From the NCBI GenBank assembly GCA_936440205.1, contig OW387134.1, positions 67,953,442 through 68,017,441 of the forward strand: a DNA stretch of 64,000 nt. Direction: 5' to 3'. The position numbers and the translations under genes were made by a program. Positions within the stretch are counted from its first letter, which is position 1. Every line of letters begins with the position of its first letter. Below, piece after piece: positions 32,183 to 42,487 of the stretch. The notes below the pieces were generated by a model that was not told where the DNA came from, did no database searches, and saw only the letters and a program-made list of their open reading frames with translations. Source of the DNA: Lepidonotus clava. Its lineage: Eukaryota > Annelida > Polychaeta > Phyllodocida > Polynoidae.

Positions 32183-33616
32183 TTATGCCACCCTCTGCTG
32201 CACTGGGGCCTCCAGCCTCTGTCCTTGGGCTGGGGGCCGCCTGGCATTTTTTGCCTGCGGTGGCGGGACCGCTGAACCTGGGCCCTGGTCGTTGAGAAGG
32301 CGTACACAGTCACTAATGCCGTGCGTGGGGATGTATCTGCCGGTTTGTGCGAGGCAGTAGGAACACACATGTGAGAATTTACTGTTGCCATTTGAGTGGG
32401 ATTTGCTCAGATTACAACCGGCCCTTGAGTTGAAGTCCCTACACGGGACCTCCCGCTCTGCCCTCTCGGTCGGGGCCGAGTGGCCCACTGTCGCTGGCGC
32501 TCTCGTGGTCGGGACCATTGCAGCCCTAATACGGCCTAGCTGAATTGTATAGTCATTCTCCCACCCATACGTTCCCTTTTCGATGGCATCAAACACTCCC
32601 TGAGTCCACCTCCTAGTGGACGGCCAATCTCTGGCCGCTACGTCCTCTGCTATTTCTTGCATGTGCTGCATGTGAAAATGTACTAAATGGTCCTGGTCTG
32701 CCCGGGGATCCCTCACCATACGCAGGTAACTAGCCATGTATTCGGGAAATGTCATAGTCTCACGGGCTTCTAGCTTCTTCTTTAATGTGCTAATACCCGG
32801 CCGCTCCAAGTACATGTACGGCTTCGGGTGTAGTCTTTTTATGAAGGGGTCGGATACAAAAGCCTTACCGGTTTCGTGCCTATCGAGCACGAACTCCTCT
32901 CTGCGCAGCTGGTGCTGTATATAGTCGTCATAACCTGGCCCTCTCAGGTCCCCGGCCGACGGCAGGTACGGCGGCGCTCCGGCGCCATCGTGGCGTCTCG
33001 TCGGGGGTGGTCGGCGTGCCGGCGTGTTTTGGTGCGGCTCTGGCCGCTCCGCTCCGCGACCGACTGCTGGGTGAGAAATTGTGGGGTTATTACCGAATAA
33101 TGTCATAAAGGTCTGCATTTGTCTCGACATACCCTCTACTGTCCTCTCCACCGCAGCCATGCGGTCCTCCGTCGGTAGCGTAGTTGACCCTGTCCGTGCA
33201 CTCTCCACGTCCATGTCCGACTCGTAGTTGGTACACGTCTCTCCCCAGTCGTCTCGTGTAAAAGTCACCTCTGTTTCTGGTGATTCTTCTCTACCTCTGT
33301 GCTTCAGCCTTCTCGTATCGCTGTCCCTTTTTACGTTCATACTCCTCGTGTATACCATACCGGTACCGTGCATCGACGTGCCTGGTGTTCGGTTCTGGTC
33401 GGTCAATTGGAGGTGTGTAGTGGGCGAGGGGTGAGCGCAGACTGGAGCGGCCGTGTAGAGGAGAGCCCAGGAAGGGGTAGGGGTTGTACCCTTTGACTGC
33501 ATGGGCTGTGGGGTGGCAGGCAGTGGAGCAGGGTGGACGAGGTAGTTGATGTCAGAAGCACCAGGTGGCACCAATGACCCCCAATCCCCCCACATATGGA
33601 GGGGATGAGGTACCAA
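32183..33616 (-). CDS. Gag-like protein of the Ngaro element
   Basis: First frame of the retrotransposon, up to 477 codons, expected to form the particle that packages element RNA. The N-terminal part is Pro-rich and encoded within terminal repeat b. A charged, coiled-looking middle includes KKKLEARETMTFPEYMASYL. Near residues 392-437 lies a Cys/His cluster (CRDFNSRAGC, then HVCSYC, HGISDC) like the zinc-binding region known in DIRS-group Gag proteins. A Pro/Gln-rich C-terminus follows. The start is uncertain, as the open frame reaches the element's edge. The RT frame follows after about 40 bp. Confidence 0.75.
   Translation of the reverse strand: MVPHPLHMWGDWGSLVPPGASDINYLVHPAPLPATPQPMQSKGTTPTPSWALLYTAAPVCAHPSPTTHLQLTDQNRTPGTSMHGTGMVYTRSMNVKRDSDTRRLKHRGREESPETEVTFTRDDWGETCTNYESDMDVESARTGSTTLPTEDRMAAVERTVEGMSRQMQTFMTLFGNNPTISHPAVGRGAERPEPHQNTPARRPPPTRRHDGAGAPPYLPSAGDLRGPGYDDYIQHQLRREEFVLDRHETGKAFVSDPFIKRLHPKPYMYLERPGISTLKKKLEARETMTFPEYMASYLRMVRDPRADQDHLVHFHMQHMQEIAEDVAARDWPSTRRWTQGVFDAIEKGTYGWENDYTIQLGRIRAAMVPTTRAPATVGHSAPTERAEREVPCRDFNSRAGCNLSKSHSNGNSKFSHVCSYCLAQTGRYIPTHGISDCVRLLNDQGPGSAVPPPQAKNARRPPAQGQRLEAPVQQRVA
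33401..33614 (-). repeat. Ngaro split direct repeat b, upstream end
   Basis: 214-bp terminal repeat at the element's 5' side on the coding (minus) strand. The gag-like frame starts inside it, and it ends flush against family flank AATAGAGGTC. Confidence 0.9.
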
Positions 33617-35055
33617 TAGAGGTCAAAGTTGAGAAAACTGATAATTTTCAAAATTAACCTTTTTCTAAATGCTCTAGTGTATGAGATTTTAACAGCACAA
33701 GCACATACATATGTTTAAACAATCCCTACATTATGAACTTTTGAAAAACCCTCGTAGCCGGATTCAAATCTTTTGTTTTTTTTCAAAATGGCCACTCGAA
33801 GCTGAAAACATGTTACTAAATACTGGGCCTTCAAATATCATACAAATAACTGAATCTCCACAACCATCCATCTTATCATGTTGAAATTGATGGTAGGGTA
33901 AGAGGATTATGTGATGCAAAAAATGGTTTCTATTCAGATGACGCTAGTCAAGGTCAAGGTCACATAAATACATGTCAAATTTGGAAAAACTGATAATTTT
34001 CAAAATTAACTTTTTTCTAAATGCTCTAGTGTATGAGATTTTAACAGCACAAGCACATACATATGTTTAAACAATCCCTACATTCTAAGCTTTTGAAAAA
34101 CCCTTGTAGCCGGATTCAAATCTTTTGTGTTTTTTCAAAATGGCCACTCGAAGCTGAAAACATGTTACTAAATACTAGGCCTTCAAATATCATACCAATA
34201 ACTGTAACTTCACAACCATCTATCTTATCATGTTGAAATTGATGGTGGGGTAAGAGGATCATGTGGTGCAAAAAATGGTTTCTATTCAGATGACCCTAGT
34301 CAAGGTCAAGGTCACATAAATACAGGCCAAAGTTGAACAAACTGAACATTTTCAAAGTTAACTTTTTTCTCCGTCCTCTAGTGTATGAGATTATAACAAC
34401 ACAAACACACACATGTGTTTAAACAATCCCTACATTATGAGCTTTTGAAAAACCCATGTAGCCAGATTCAAGTCTTTTGGGTTTTTTCAACATGGACACT
34501 CAAAACTGAAAACATGTTCCTAAAATCTAGGCTGCAAATATCATACTGATAACAGTAACTTAACAACTGTCTATGCTATCATGTTGAAATAGGTAAAAAG
34601 GTAAAAAGGTAAAAAGGTAAGAAAATTATATTACGGTGGAAAAAATGATTTCTATTAAGGTGACCTCAGTCAAGGTCAAGGTCACATGAATGCAACCCAA
34701 AGTTGCAAAAGCAGATGATTTTTAACGTTAACTTATGCCCAAATGTATGAGATTTAAACAACAACAACAACAGCAACAACAGGCAAAGATGTATATCAAA
34801 TCACTCCCTACATTCTGAGCTTTTTATAAACCCATGTAGCCAGATTCAGCTCTTAAGGGTTTTTATTGAAAATGGCTGCTCAATGATGAAAACATGCTCC
34901 TAAAAACTGTAACTTCAAAACTATCTATCTTATCATGTTGAAATTGATGATAGGGTAATAGGATTATCTGGTGCAAAAATTAGTTTATATAAAGGTGATC
35001 CTAGTCAAGGTCAAGGTCACATAAATACAGGCCAAAATTGAAAAAACAATGAATT

Positions 35056-36314
35056 TCCGAGCTATTTTAGTAGAGTAAAGTTACTAGAGTGACTGTTGAT
35101 ACTGAAGAATAACAGTGTTATTAGATAACAGTTCACTGGAGTTGATGGTCATCAGGATCATATTCTCATCATGGCGAGTTTTGTAATTATGACAAGCCTA
35201 TTTTGTAAAAACAAATATCTCAGCCAGTTGTGTGACATTCCTTTATCAAAGAGAAGTCTATGCTATAACAGTGATATTCCTAGGCATGCAGGATGGGCCA
35301 TTCCAACTTGAGGAATTTAATTCCTGCACTAGGCTAAATCAAGAGGGGCCATTACCACATTTATGTAATTCTAATATACCAGTTAATGTACAAAATGCTC
35401 ACTAATTTCAAGAAACTGGCCCTTGGAATATTGCCAGAGAAGGCTTTTGATACTCAAAATATTTTTCAGTGAAGATCCCTGTATAAAGTGACAAGAGTTC
35501 TGAATAGATAAATTCTATGCTGGACTTCAGACTGTAATAGGGACTATGATATTATTGTGCTGTAAAATTATAGAAATAGAAGTGTGACCCTGGCAAATTA
35601 AAACATTATTGAGACATATAGTCTGGACGGAAAGTTAAAGAAAAAAGGTCTTTGCATTAAATTGTTTAAAAGATTTTTGTTTTATTTTTACAAAAAAGGC
35701 TTGACATACTCAAAAATCCATGTCATATGCTCTGACAACCAAAGCCAATGATCTCTGTCTGTGTTCAAGTGAACTGTTGTTTAAATGTCATGTCATAAAT
35801 AAATCACTCTCTGAATCTATAAACTCAATTTCTTGAATATAAGTCTTACTTACATTTCTCAATTATTTTTAACAATGTCCCATATCAAATGCTATTTTGT
35901 TAAAGGTATTATTATCTATTGCTATTAGAATACAAAGTTTGCCTTCACTTGTGAGTGCCCTACTTCAGGAGAAATGATTGTAATCCAAATGCCTCTCTTC
36001 ATGATTACAAGAAATATGGCAATCCATTCAAGTAATAATATATTTATTTCATCACCAATATCAAATTGGATAAATGGATTCCAAAATATATCAGAATAAG
36101 TGAGGAATCATCATATACATTGAACAGAAACATTTTTAACAGCTGAAGACCATGACCTTTGCATAACTGCATAATTACATGACCATAACATCAATGTTGT
36201 TATCAATATAATAAAGCAAATTAATACATGTGTCCTACACATCATCTGGAGACAAAATATCGAAGGAACACTTAAAGGCTACTACATCAAAGGAATCAGG
36301 AAAAAAGGAATCTT
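35056..36314. other. Spacer of the foldback element
   Basis: About 1.26 kb of AT-rich DNA between the inverted arms. No frame above 60 codons with a recognisable domain, so the foldback element looks non-autonomous. Confidence 0.6.
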
Positions 36315-37733
36315 TAAAAATTATCTGTTTAGCAAATTTGGCCTGTATTTATGTGACCTTGACCTTGACTGATGTCACCTTAATAGGAACCAGCTTGTGC
36401 ACCATAATATAAACACTTTTACCAATACCAACATGATAAGAGAATTGGTTGTTAAGCTACAGTAGTTGGTGGAATATTTGAAGACCTAGATTTTAGGAAC
36501 ATGTTTTCGGTTTTGGGTGGCCATTTTGAAAAATCCCAACAAGACTTGGACTCGGCTACATTGGTTTTTCAAAAGCTTAGAATGTAGGGATCATTTTGAC
36601 ATATGTATATGCCTGTGCTCTTAAAATCTCATATACTAGGGCATTTAGAAAAATAATAACTTTGAAAATTATCAGTTTTTTCAACTTTGGCCTGTACTTA
36701 TGTGACCTTGACCTTGATCAGGGTCACGTTAATAGAAACTAATTTCTTCACCAGATAATCCTCCTACCCTATCATCAATTTCAACATGATAAGATAGATA
36801 GTTGTGAAGTTACAGTTATCGGTGTGATATTTGCAGCCTAGATTTTAGGAACATGTTTTCAGTTTTGAGTGTCCATTTTGAAAAAACCCAAAAGACTTGA
36901 ATCTGGCTACATGGGTTTTTCAAAAGCTCATAATGTAGGGATTGTTTTAACATATATATGTGTTTGTGCTGTTAAAATCTCATACACTAGAGGATGGAGA
37001 AAAAAGTTAACTTTGAAAATTGTCAGTTTTTTCAACTTTGGCCTGTATTTATGTGACCTTGACCTTGACTAGGGTCATCTGAATAGAAACCATTTTTTGC
37101 ACCACATAATCCTCTTACCCCACCATCAATTTCAACATGATAAGATAGATGGTTGTGAAGTTACAGTTATTGGTATGATATTTGAAGGCCTAGTATTTAG
37201 TACCATGTTTTCAGCTTCGAGTGGCCATTTTGAAAAAACCCAAAAGATTTGAATCCGGCTACGAGGGTTTTTCAAAAGTTCATAATGTAGGGATTGTTTA
37301 AACATATGCATGTGCTTGTGCTGTTAAAATCTCATACACTGGAGCATTTAGAAAAAAGTTAATTTTGAAAATTATCAGTTTTTTCAACTGTGACCTCTAT
37401 TTATGTGACCTTGACCTTGACTAGGGTCATCTGAATAGAAAATATTTTTTGCACCACATAATCTTCTTACCCTACCATCAATTTCAACATGATAAGATAG
37501 ATTGTTGTGAAGTTACAGCTATTGGTATGATATTAGAAGGCCTAGTTTGTAGGAACATGTCTTCATGTTTGGGCGGCCATTTTGAAAAACCCCATAAGAG
37601 TTGAATCCGGCTACGAAGGTTTTTGAAAAGTTCAGAATGTTAGGAATTTTTTGATATATGTCTCTGCCTGTTACTTTTTCGGCAACCTCAAATCTGGAAA
37701 TAAGCACTTTTCTGCCTTCCCTCTGCTCTACTA

Positions 37734-37979
37734 TAAAGGCCGATCGCAATTCTGCCACGTGATGCCATAAAAAACAAACAACACAAAACCCCAAACAAAT
37801 GAGGATTCCCCTTGGGCTGCAACTCACTCGCTCCACATACAGATATGTTTGTTTAGAAACCTTTTGGCATGTCTTACTTTATAGCAGGCAGCTGCAGTAT
37901 TCGCCCCCAGAAACAGCTGTAGGCCCTGTCAAGACACTGCCATGTGGATGTCAACGGATAGCCTCAGTCCTAAATCAAA
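37734..37979. other. No gene seen
   Basis: Short unique-looking segment right of the foldback element. Confidence 0.4.
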
Positions 37980-38130
37980 ACCCGTATATACCCCGGCGGA
38001 GAGAGGCAGGTGGGTTGGGAGGGATGTGGTAGTGTGTCTTCTGTCTGTACAGTTAGCAAATGGCCTGAGGCAACAGGGTGCACTTTGGTCAGAAATAAAA
38101 AGTGGTTGGAGATAGTTTAGTCACAAATTT
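37980..38130 (+). repeat. 150-bp direct repeat, left copy
   Basis: Shares GAGAGAGGCAGGTGGG, AGCAAATGGCCTGAGGCAAC and GGGTGCACTTTGGTCAGAAA with 38333-38480. The two copies bracket a family A fragment (about 38143-38320). Confidence 0.8.
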
Positions 38131-38142
38131 TGGTTTCAAATT

Positions 38143-38320
38143 GTTTTTATTCCCCCCCCCCCCCAGATCGCCTATTTACTGTAGTTGACCTGCAGACTAG
38201 CCTAAATCCAGGTGCTTTCTTGGAAATATATAGACAAGTTGCAAGGCTTAAAGGTATTTTCAATAATCTTGACATAGCTTTTGGTTTGATAATTGTGATG
38301 GAAATTAAGTAATTACTATT
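38143..38320. mobile_element. Family A fragment
   Basis: CAGATCGCCTATTTACTGTA, GTTGACCTGCAGACTAGCC and GACAAGTTGCAAGGCTTAA resemble the family A copy at 55478-55768, preceded by a long C run. Confidence 0.5.
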
Positions 38321-38332
38321 TTCCATTTTGTG

Positions 38333-38480
38333 TCTGCATATACCACAGAGGAGAGAGGCAGGTGGGCTCGGAGGGATGTGGTAGTTTGTCTTCTGGCCAT
38401 ACAGTTAGCAAATGGCCTGAGGCAACAGGGTGCACTTTGGTCAGAAATGAAAAGTGGTTGGATATAGTTTAGTATTAATT
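38333..38480 (+). repeat. 150-bp direct repeat, right copy
   Basis: Right partner of 37980-38130, same orientation. Confidence 0.8.
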
Positions 38481-38517
38481 TTATATGCAGAACTTCATCT
38501 CTAATATAAGCAGTTTT

Positions 38518-38640
38518 TGCTTTGGGGGTGTCCTTCAGTGGTTTTTGGTAGAGGTGCCCCCAAAGCTTTACCATAGGAAGTTTTTCATTGTGAAAAACCA
38601 ATTGGGTGTGGAATGCTATGAATACCCTTATTTGTAACAA
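38518..38640 (+). mobile_element. Element X, start fragment
   Basis: GCTTTGGGGGTGTCCTTCAG, TGGTAGAGGTGCCCCCAAAG match the first 100 bp of element X at 899. The terminal hairpin is not present. Confidence 0.5.
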
Positions 38641-40135
38641 TTACCTGCTCTACACCTCTTGAGAATCTAACATAGGAGCATTGACATTGATGACCTTGAC
38701 AAGCAATTCAATGCCATTTGCGTGTTACCAAAGGCAAATCTTTCATTTTCACTTCAGGTAGCAGGAAAACAGAAAGTTACAGGCGAGTACATGACTCAAT
38801 CTCATGCTGTTCAGAACAACAGGAAAAGTCTTATGACATGTTCATTGCATTGCACGAAAGTTTATGGCAAGCAGGTGGTCAGGGCATAGAAACTGTGCAT
38901 AGCCTTTTCAGGGATGTCAGTTTTCAGATTCTTGTCTGATTTAAGATTTATAGAAAACCAATGAAATCAATTACAATATGATAATAGATCAGTTAAGTAG
39001 GAGTCTACCTGAATTAGTCAGCAATGTAATCTAATGAATCCCTTAGTGATATAGGTCCTCAGAGGCTGTTTAGACCTACAAATTTATTTCAGATTAAGTT
39101 AATATTACATACAAAATTTGAAGCCTATAGAAGGGAGTGAATAAACACTGCCTTCTGATTGGTTGATATTACTATGAATGTACCTGCAAACCTGCCATCT
39201 TTCACTCTTTAAGCATAGGCTTGAGTTTTAATATTATTTAGCTGACCATGACTTGCATCAGTGCATTTTGATCACAATTTGAATGATATAAAGTACATGT
39301 TTGATAATCCTATCCCACATTGGATATATCTCAGGTTTAGACAAGGGTTGGACAAAATAACCATAAACCATCTGTATCTGAGAATTTGGGCTACTGAAAT
39401 AAGGAAGAATTATATTTTTCTAAATCCCCACGTATTGCTAAAACATTTTGATCTCTTAACTTTCATCAATTCACAGATTTGCAGGTTTGCCAGCCAATCA
39501 AAATGCTGTATTGCAGGGCATAATAGGATTTTACGTTATAGGTCGGGCTGACAGGCTTTAACATTGATTCTTATGGGAAAAAGGCCAATATATAAAGCTC
39601 CATTTTACTAATTTTAAGAGCAGTTTGCCAACCAAATTGCTTTGGTTGTTTTTGTATTGTGCAGCTGTCTTCATGATATAAGCATGGAAGCAATTTTAAA
39701 AATATTTCATGGTAAACGGTGTAAAATGGGATGGGCTTAAATAGCTCCACTTGGTTGCCCTTGGTGATTAAGTGGCCCGTGTGGGCTGTGGGGGAGGGTC
39801 GGGTTTTACAATTAGCCCGACTGGCCGGTGGTGTAAGGCGAGCCGTGCCCACTTAATACCACTTACACTCTCCGAGCGGGGGCATGCACGATCAGGGGAT
39901 GACGTGCTGGGAGAGTGACTGGTGCCCCTGCCTGGTGGGTCCATCACTTGGCCAGAACAACGGGGGGAATAGGTCCCTGAAATAGGAATAGGTCGTTTGC
40001 AAAATGCTAATGGTTCTTGAAATAGTTTGTAAATTAGACATTTAGAAGCACCCGTCCACCCACCCACACACACATATCTGTTGGTGTCTATTGAAAGCTC
40101 TACACACACGTACACAACCACACACACCCTACACA
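38641..40135. other. No gene seen
   Basis: Mostly AT-rich DNA. Frames of 73-96 codons near 38718 and 39261 show no domain. A GC-richer patch (39760-39960) contains no recognised feature. Confidence 0.45.
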
Positions 40136-40162
40136 CACACAGGCAGACACACTTGCACACGT

Positions 40163-40203
<41 letters not shown>
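40136..40203. repeat. (AC)n microsatellite
   Basis: Pure CA repeat from about 40164 to 40202 within a wider CA-rich tract starting near 40058. It opens Cys/Val-rich shadow frames on the minus strand. Confidence 0.95.
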
Positions 40204-40210
<7 letters not shown>

Positions 40211-40735
40211 CACCAACACCCACACAGAGACAGACAGACAGCCTTCCCATGATAGTTTAGTGGAGGCGTACATCTTGAGAAGACGATACATGCCATACTG
40301 TTCATGCTAAGACCAAACGTTTCCTTAATTTCTTCACTATCTCGTGCTGATGTTTTTATGTACCATGTTAGGTGACTTATAAAGAGATGCACGTAGCTTG
40401 GGGTACAGGAGCTAGCAGTCCCCTTGAAGCTAAGTATGCAGGCCAGCCCTCCGTGATGGGTGCTGGGTTAAGGGTGCTGACGTGTGGGTGACGTGTGAAC
40501 CACGTTCAGGCGAGGTGCCACGTCCACAACACGTCCATGAAGAGGCCCCTGGGGCGTCACCTGCCTTTAAGTCCGGGCAGCACTGCCAGACTCAATTAGA
40601 CTGTCTATAGTTGACTTTGGTTGCTCTCAGTCGGAATACAGTGTGTACTGAGTACAGAATCATTGTCTGCTTGCAGTAGCATTTTAGTAGAAAATCAGTG
40701 GAAATGAGTGGGCATACGGTGGCTGAACAGTGGAG

Positions 40736-40824
40736 TATCAGTATGTCTGAAATATTTAAATTAGCTAAAGTGTACAATCAGTAGTATTTCAGTAGCTAAT
40801 TTAAATAATTCGGACATACTGATA
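40736..40824. other. Near-perfect 31-bp stem hairpin
   Basis: Arms 40736-40766 and 40794-40824 are inverted copies matching at 29 of 31 positions around a 27-nt loop. The left arm begins TATCAGTATGTCTGAAAT and the right arm ends ATTCGGACATACTGATA. The folded RNA would be about 89 nt, the size of a microRNA precursor; a miniature transposon is equally possible. Confidence 0.7.
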
Positions 40825-41556
40825 TAGGAAGTGTCTTCTGCGGTTTGTTCCGGGAGAGTATGGACTATGTCTACGGATGTCGCCTTAGTGTTTTCCCACG
40901 ACATCTTGAGAAGATGATATATACCATACTGTGCATGCTAACACCATCAGGTTGTACCCTACAGCTAGTTAGTGTTTCTTGACACAGATCAGACAGCCAT
41001 AGGGCCCTAGCTCCTCTTGTTGGTAAGTGTGGCCGGCCCTTTAGAATATATGCATGTATTTTCCCAGGCGCAAGTCTTGTATTTCAGGTACCTGCAGGAT
41101 AAACTCAGGTGCATCGTAGGTAAATAATTTGATTTCTGTCAATTTATGGTAAAAGATTAATGCAGATTAAAGCAATTTTAGTATGAAATACCAAATACAA
41201 CTTTAACACACATTCTGTAATGGGAAAATAAGCCATTTTGATCAATCTAGAAACAAGTCAGCAGACTTTCTTAATAAAACCCAACTCAAGTCAGAACGAA
41301 GCAGCTACAGCAGGAACCAATTTCCCCCTCCTTCCTAAAGAACTTCTTACTCCTTTCAATCTATCTTCTAATTTCATTAGCTAGATAACTGGCCAAACCT
41401 CCCAAGTCCCATAAACCAGTTAGTTTTAGGACTTTACGAGGGGGCCAAACGGAGAAGAATCACCAAGTAGCCCCCCTTTAGATTAGCCTTAAGTTGCCCA
41501 GAGTGGCGGTCTAAGCCCTGCTCTATGGGCATCTCTGTGTAGCCCTACCGTGGGTA
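40825..41556. other. No gene seen
   Basis: TCTTGAGAAGATGATATATA with CCATACTGTGCATGCTAA (about 40903-40943) repeats a stretch at about 40272-40312. A partial family A word (GTACCTGCAGGATAAACTCA) lies near 41088. Nothing coding. Confidence 0.45.
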
Positions 41557-41849
41557 GACTGTAGTTACATCCAAGTCTGCTAGTCGCTCAAACTAGGACT
41601 GTACACCAGCAATCATTTTAGGTGCGAATTCCACCTTGCATCCCAGCATGCTTTGGGGTCGCTGGTTTATGGCAGGCAGGACAATAAACCAGCCAGCAGC
41701 CCATAAGGATGTTCATGAGGGGTTCCCCATGCTATAAATAGAGGTCCAATAAAAACCCTTTACAAATTTTTAAGTGACCAGTAGTAGCCGTTGATTGTTG
41801 TTGGTGTCAGAACCTATTATGAAAGAAGTATCTAGGTCATGGAAGGACT
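41557..41849 (+). mobile_element. Family B short element
   Basis: AGACTGTAGTTACATCCAAG to GGTCATGGAAGGACT. Complete-looking copy, about 293 bp, facing the reversed copy at 41880-42160. Confidence 0.8.
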
Positions 41850-41879
41850 CTGCTGTGGGTAGTTCGTCCTGACCCATAA

Positions 41880-42160
41880 ACTTCTTGTGTAATGGGTCTG
41901 TACACCCATAAGAGTGCATGGCTGTAATCGGCCAAATAAAATCTGTAAGGAATTCTTTTATTGGCCCTCTATAAATGGCATGGGGAACCCCTATGATGGT
42001 TGTTTGGGTGCTGGTTGGTTCATGGTGCTACCTGCCATAAACCAGCAGCCCAAAAGCATGCTCAGATTTGGGTGGGATTTCCCACCTAAAATGGCTGTCA
42101 GTGTACAGACTCACTTTGGGAAACAAGTGGGTCTGAACTCGACAGACTCTGCCGTGGGTG
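41880..42160 (-). mobile_element. Family B short element, minus strand
   Basis: Reverse copy with the CCCACTTGTTTCCCAAAGTGA head type. Core CCCACCTAAAATGGCTGTC and AGCCCAAAAGCATGCT. With 41557-41849 it makes an inverted pair about 600 bp long. Confidence 0.7.
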
Positions 42161-42487
42161 GAATCCGCGGCGGGAGGCTGGGAGAGAGACATATGGCAGG
42201 ACCATGCTTCTAAAGACGGCAGCAAATCACGGTCCTTGTTTGGGGAGAGGCCAGCCTGCGGGCGGCCGGCGAGAAAGTGATCACAGATCAGGCGCAATTG
42301 ATCACGTCTTTGAGGCTTTGTATAAGGCTGTGTGTGGGGGAGTGGGCTAGGTAGATTGAAGATGAGGGGCGCTGGAGGGTGTGGAAGGGGTGATGGGGTT
42401 TCGGAGGAGAGCTGTCCTGGGACCAAAAAGACTGTATAATTGATGCCTTATGGCAGTGAGGCACCCGCCAACAGAGCCGCCATGCCC
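42161..42487. other. No gene seen
   Basis: GC-rich; a 132-codon minus-strand frame (42028-42426) is Pro-rich, overlaps family B and has no domain. Confidence 0.4.

Larger units (their letters stand above)
28553..33614 (-). mobile_element. Ngaro-type tyrosine-recombinase retrotransposon
   Basis: A 5,062-bp element on the minus strand with the split-direct-repeat layout typical of Ngaro/PAT elements. In coding orientation: repeat b (33614-33401), internal region, repeat a (29131-28970), repeat b (28969-28756), 41 bp, repeat a (28714-28553). The two a copies (162 bp) and two b copies (214 bp) look identical, so the insertion is young. The host flanks join directly (GGTCACATT | AATAGAGGTC) with no target duplication, as known for tyrosine-recombinase integration. 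Three long frames (gag-like, RT-RNase H, tyrosine recombinase) are open; it looks whole, with no evident breaks. No methyltransferase domain was seen, favouring Ngaro over DIRS1 or PAT. Confidence 0.9.
28231..37733. mobile_element. Large foldback (long inverted repeat) element
   Basis: The left arm is 28231-28552 continued at 33615-35055 after removing the retrotransposon. The right arm is 36315-37733. Both begin outside with TAGTAGAGCAG, then GAGGTTGCCGAAAAAGTAAC, and consist of tandem units of about 350 bp. Each unit carries GTCAAGGTCAAGGTCAC, TTCAAAATTAACTTTTTTCT, GCACAAGCACATACATATGT, CGTAGCCGGATTCAA, CAAAATGGCC and CTATCTTATCATGTTGAAAT. The left arm has five GGTCAAGGTCA sites, the right arm four. 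TAA flanks the outer ends (28228-28230, 37734-37736), a possible target duplication. The spacer 35056-36314 is non-coding. The structure resembles foldback transposons. Confidence 0.75.

Noticed and set aside
31845-32360. 171-codon plus-strand frame inside the retrotransposon
   Set aside because: Antisense shadow of the gag-like and RT frames.
28231-37733. Long terminal repeats of a retrovirus-like element
   Set aside because: The arms are inverted, not direct, and are internally tandem; the coding frames inside belong to the nested Ngaro element with its own split repeats.
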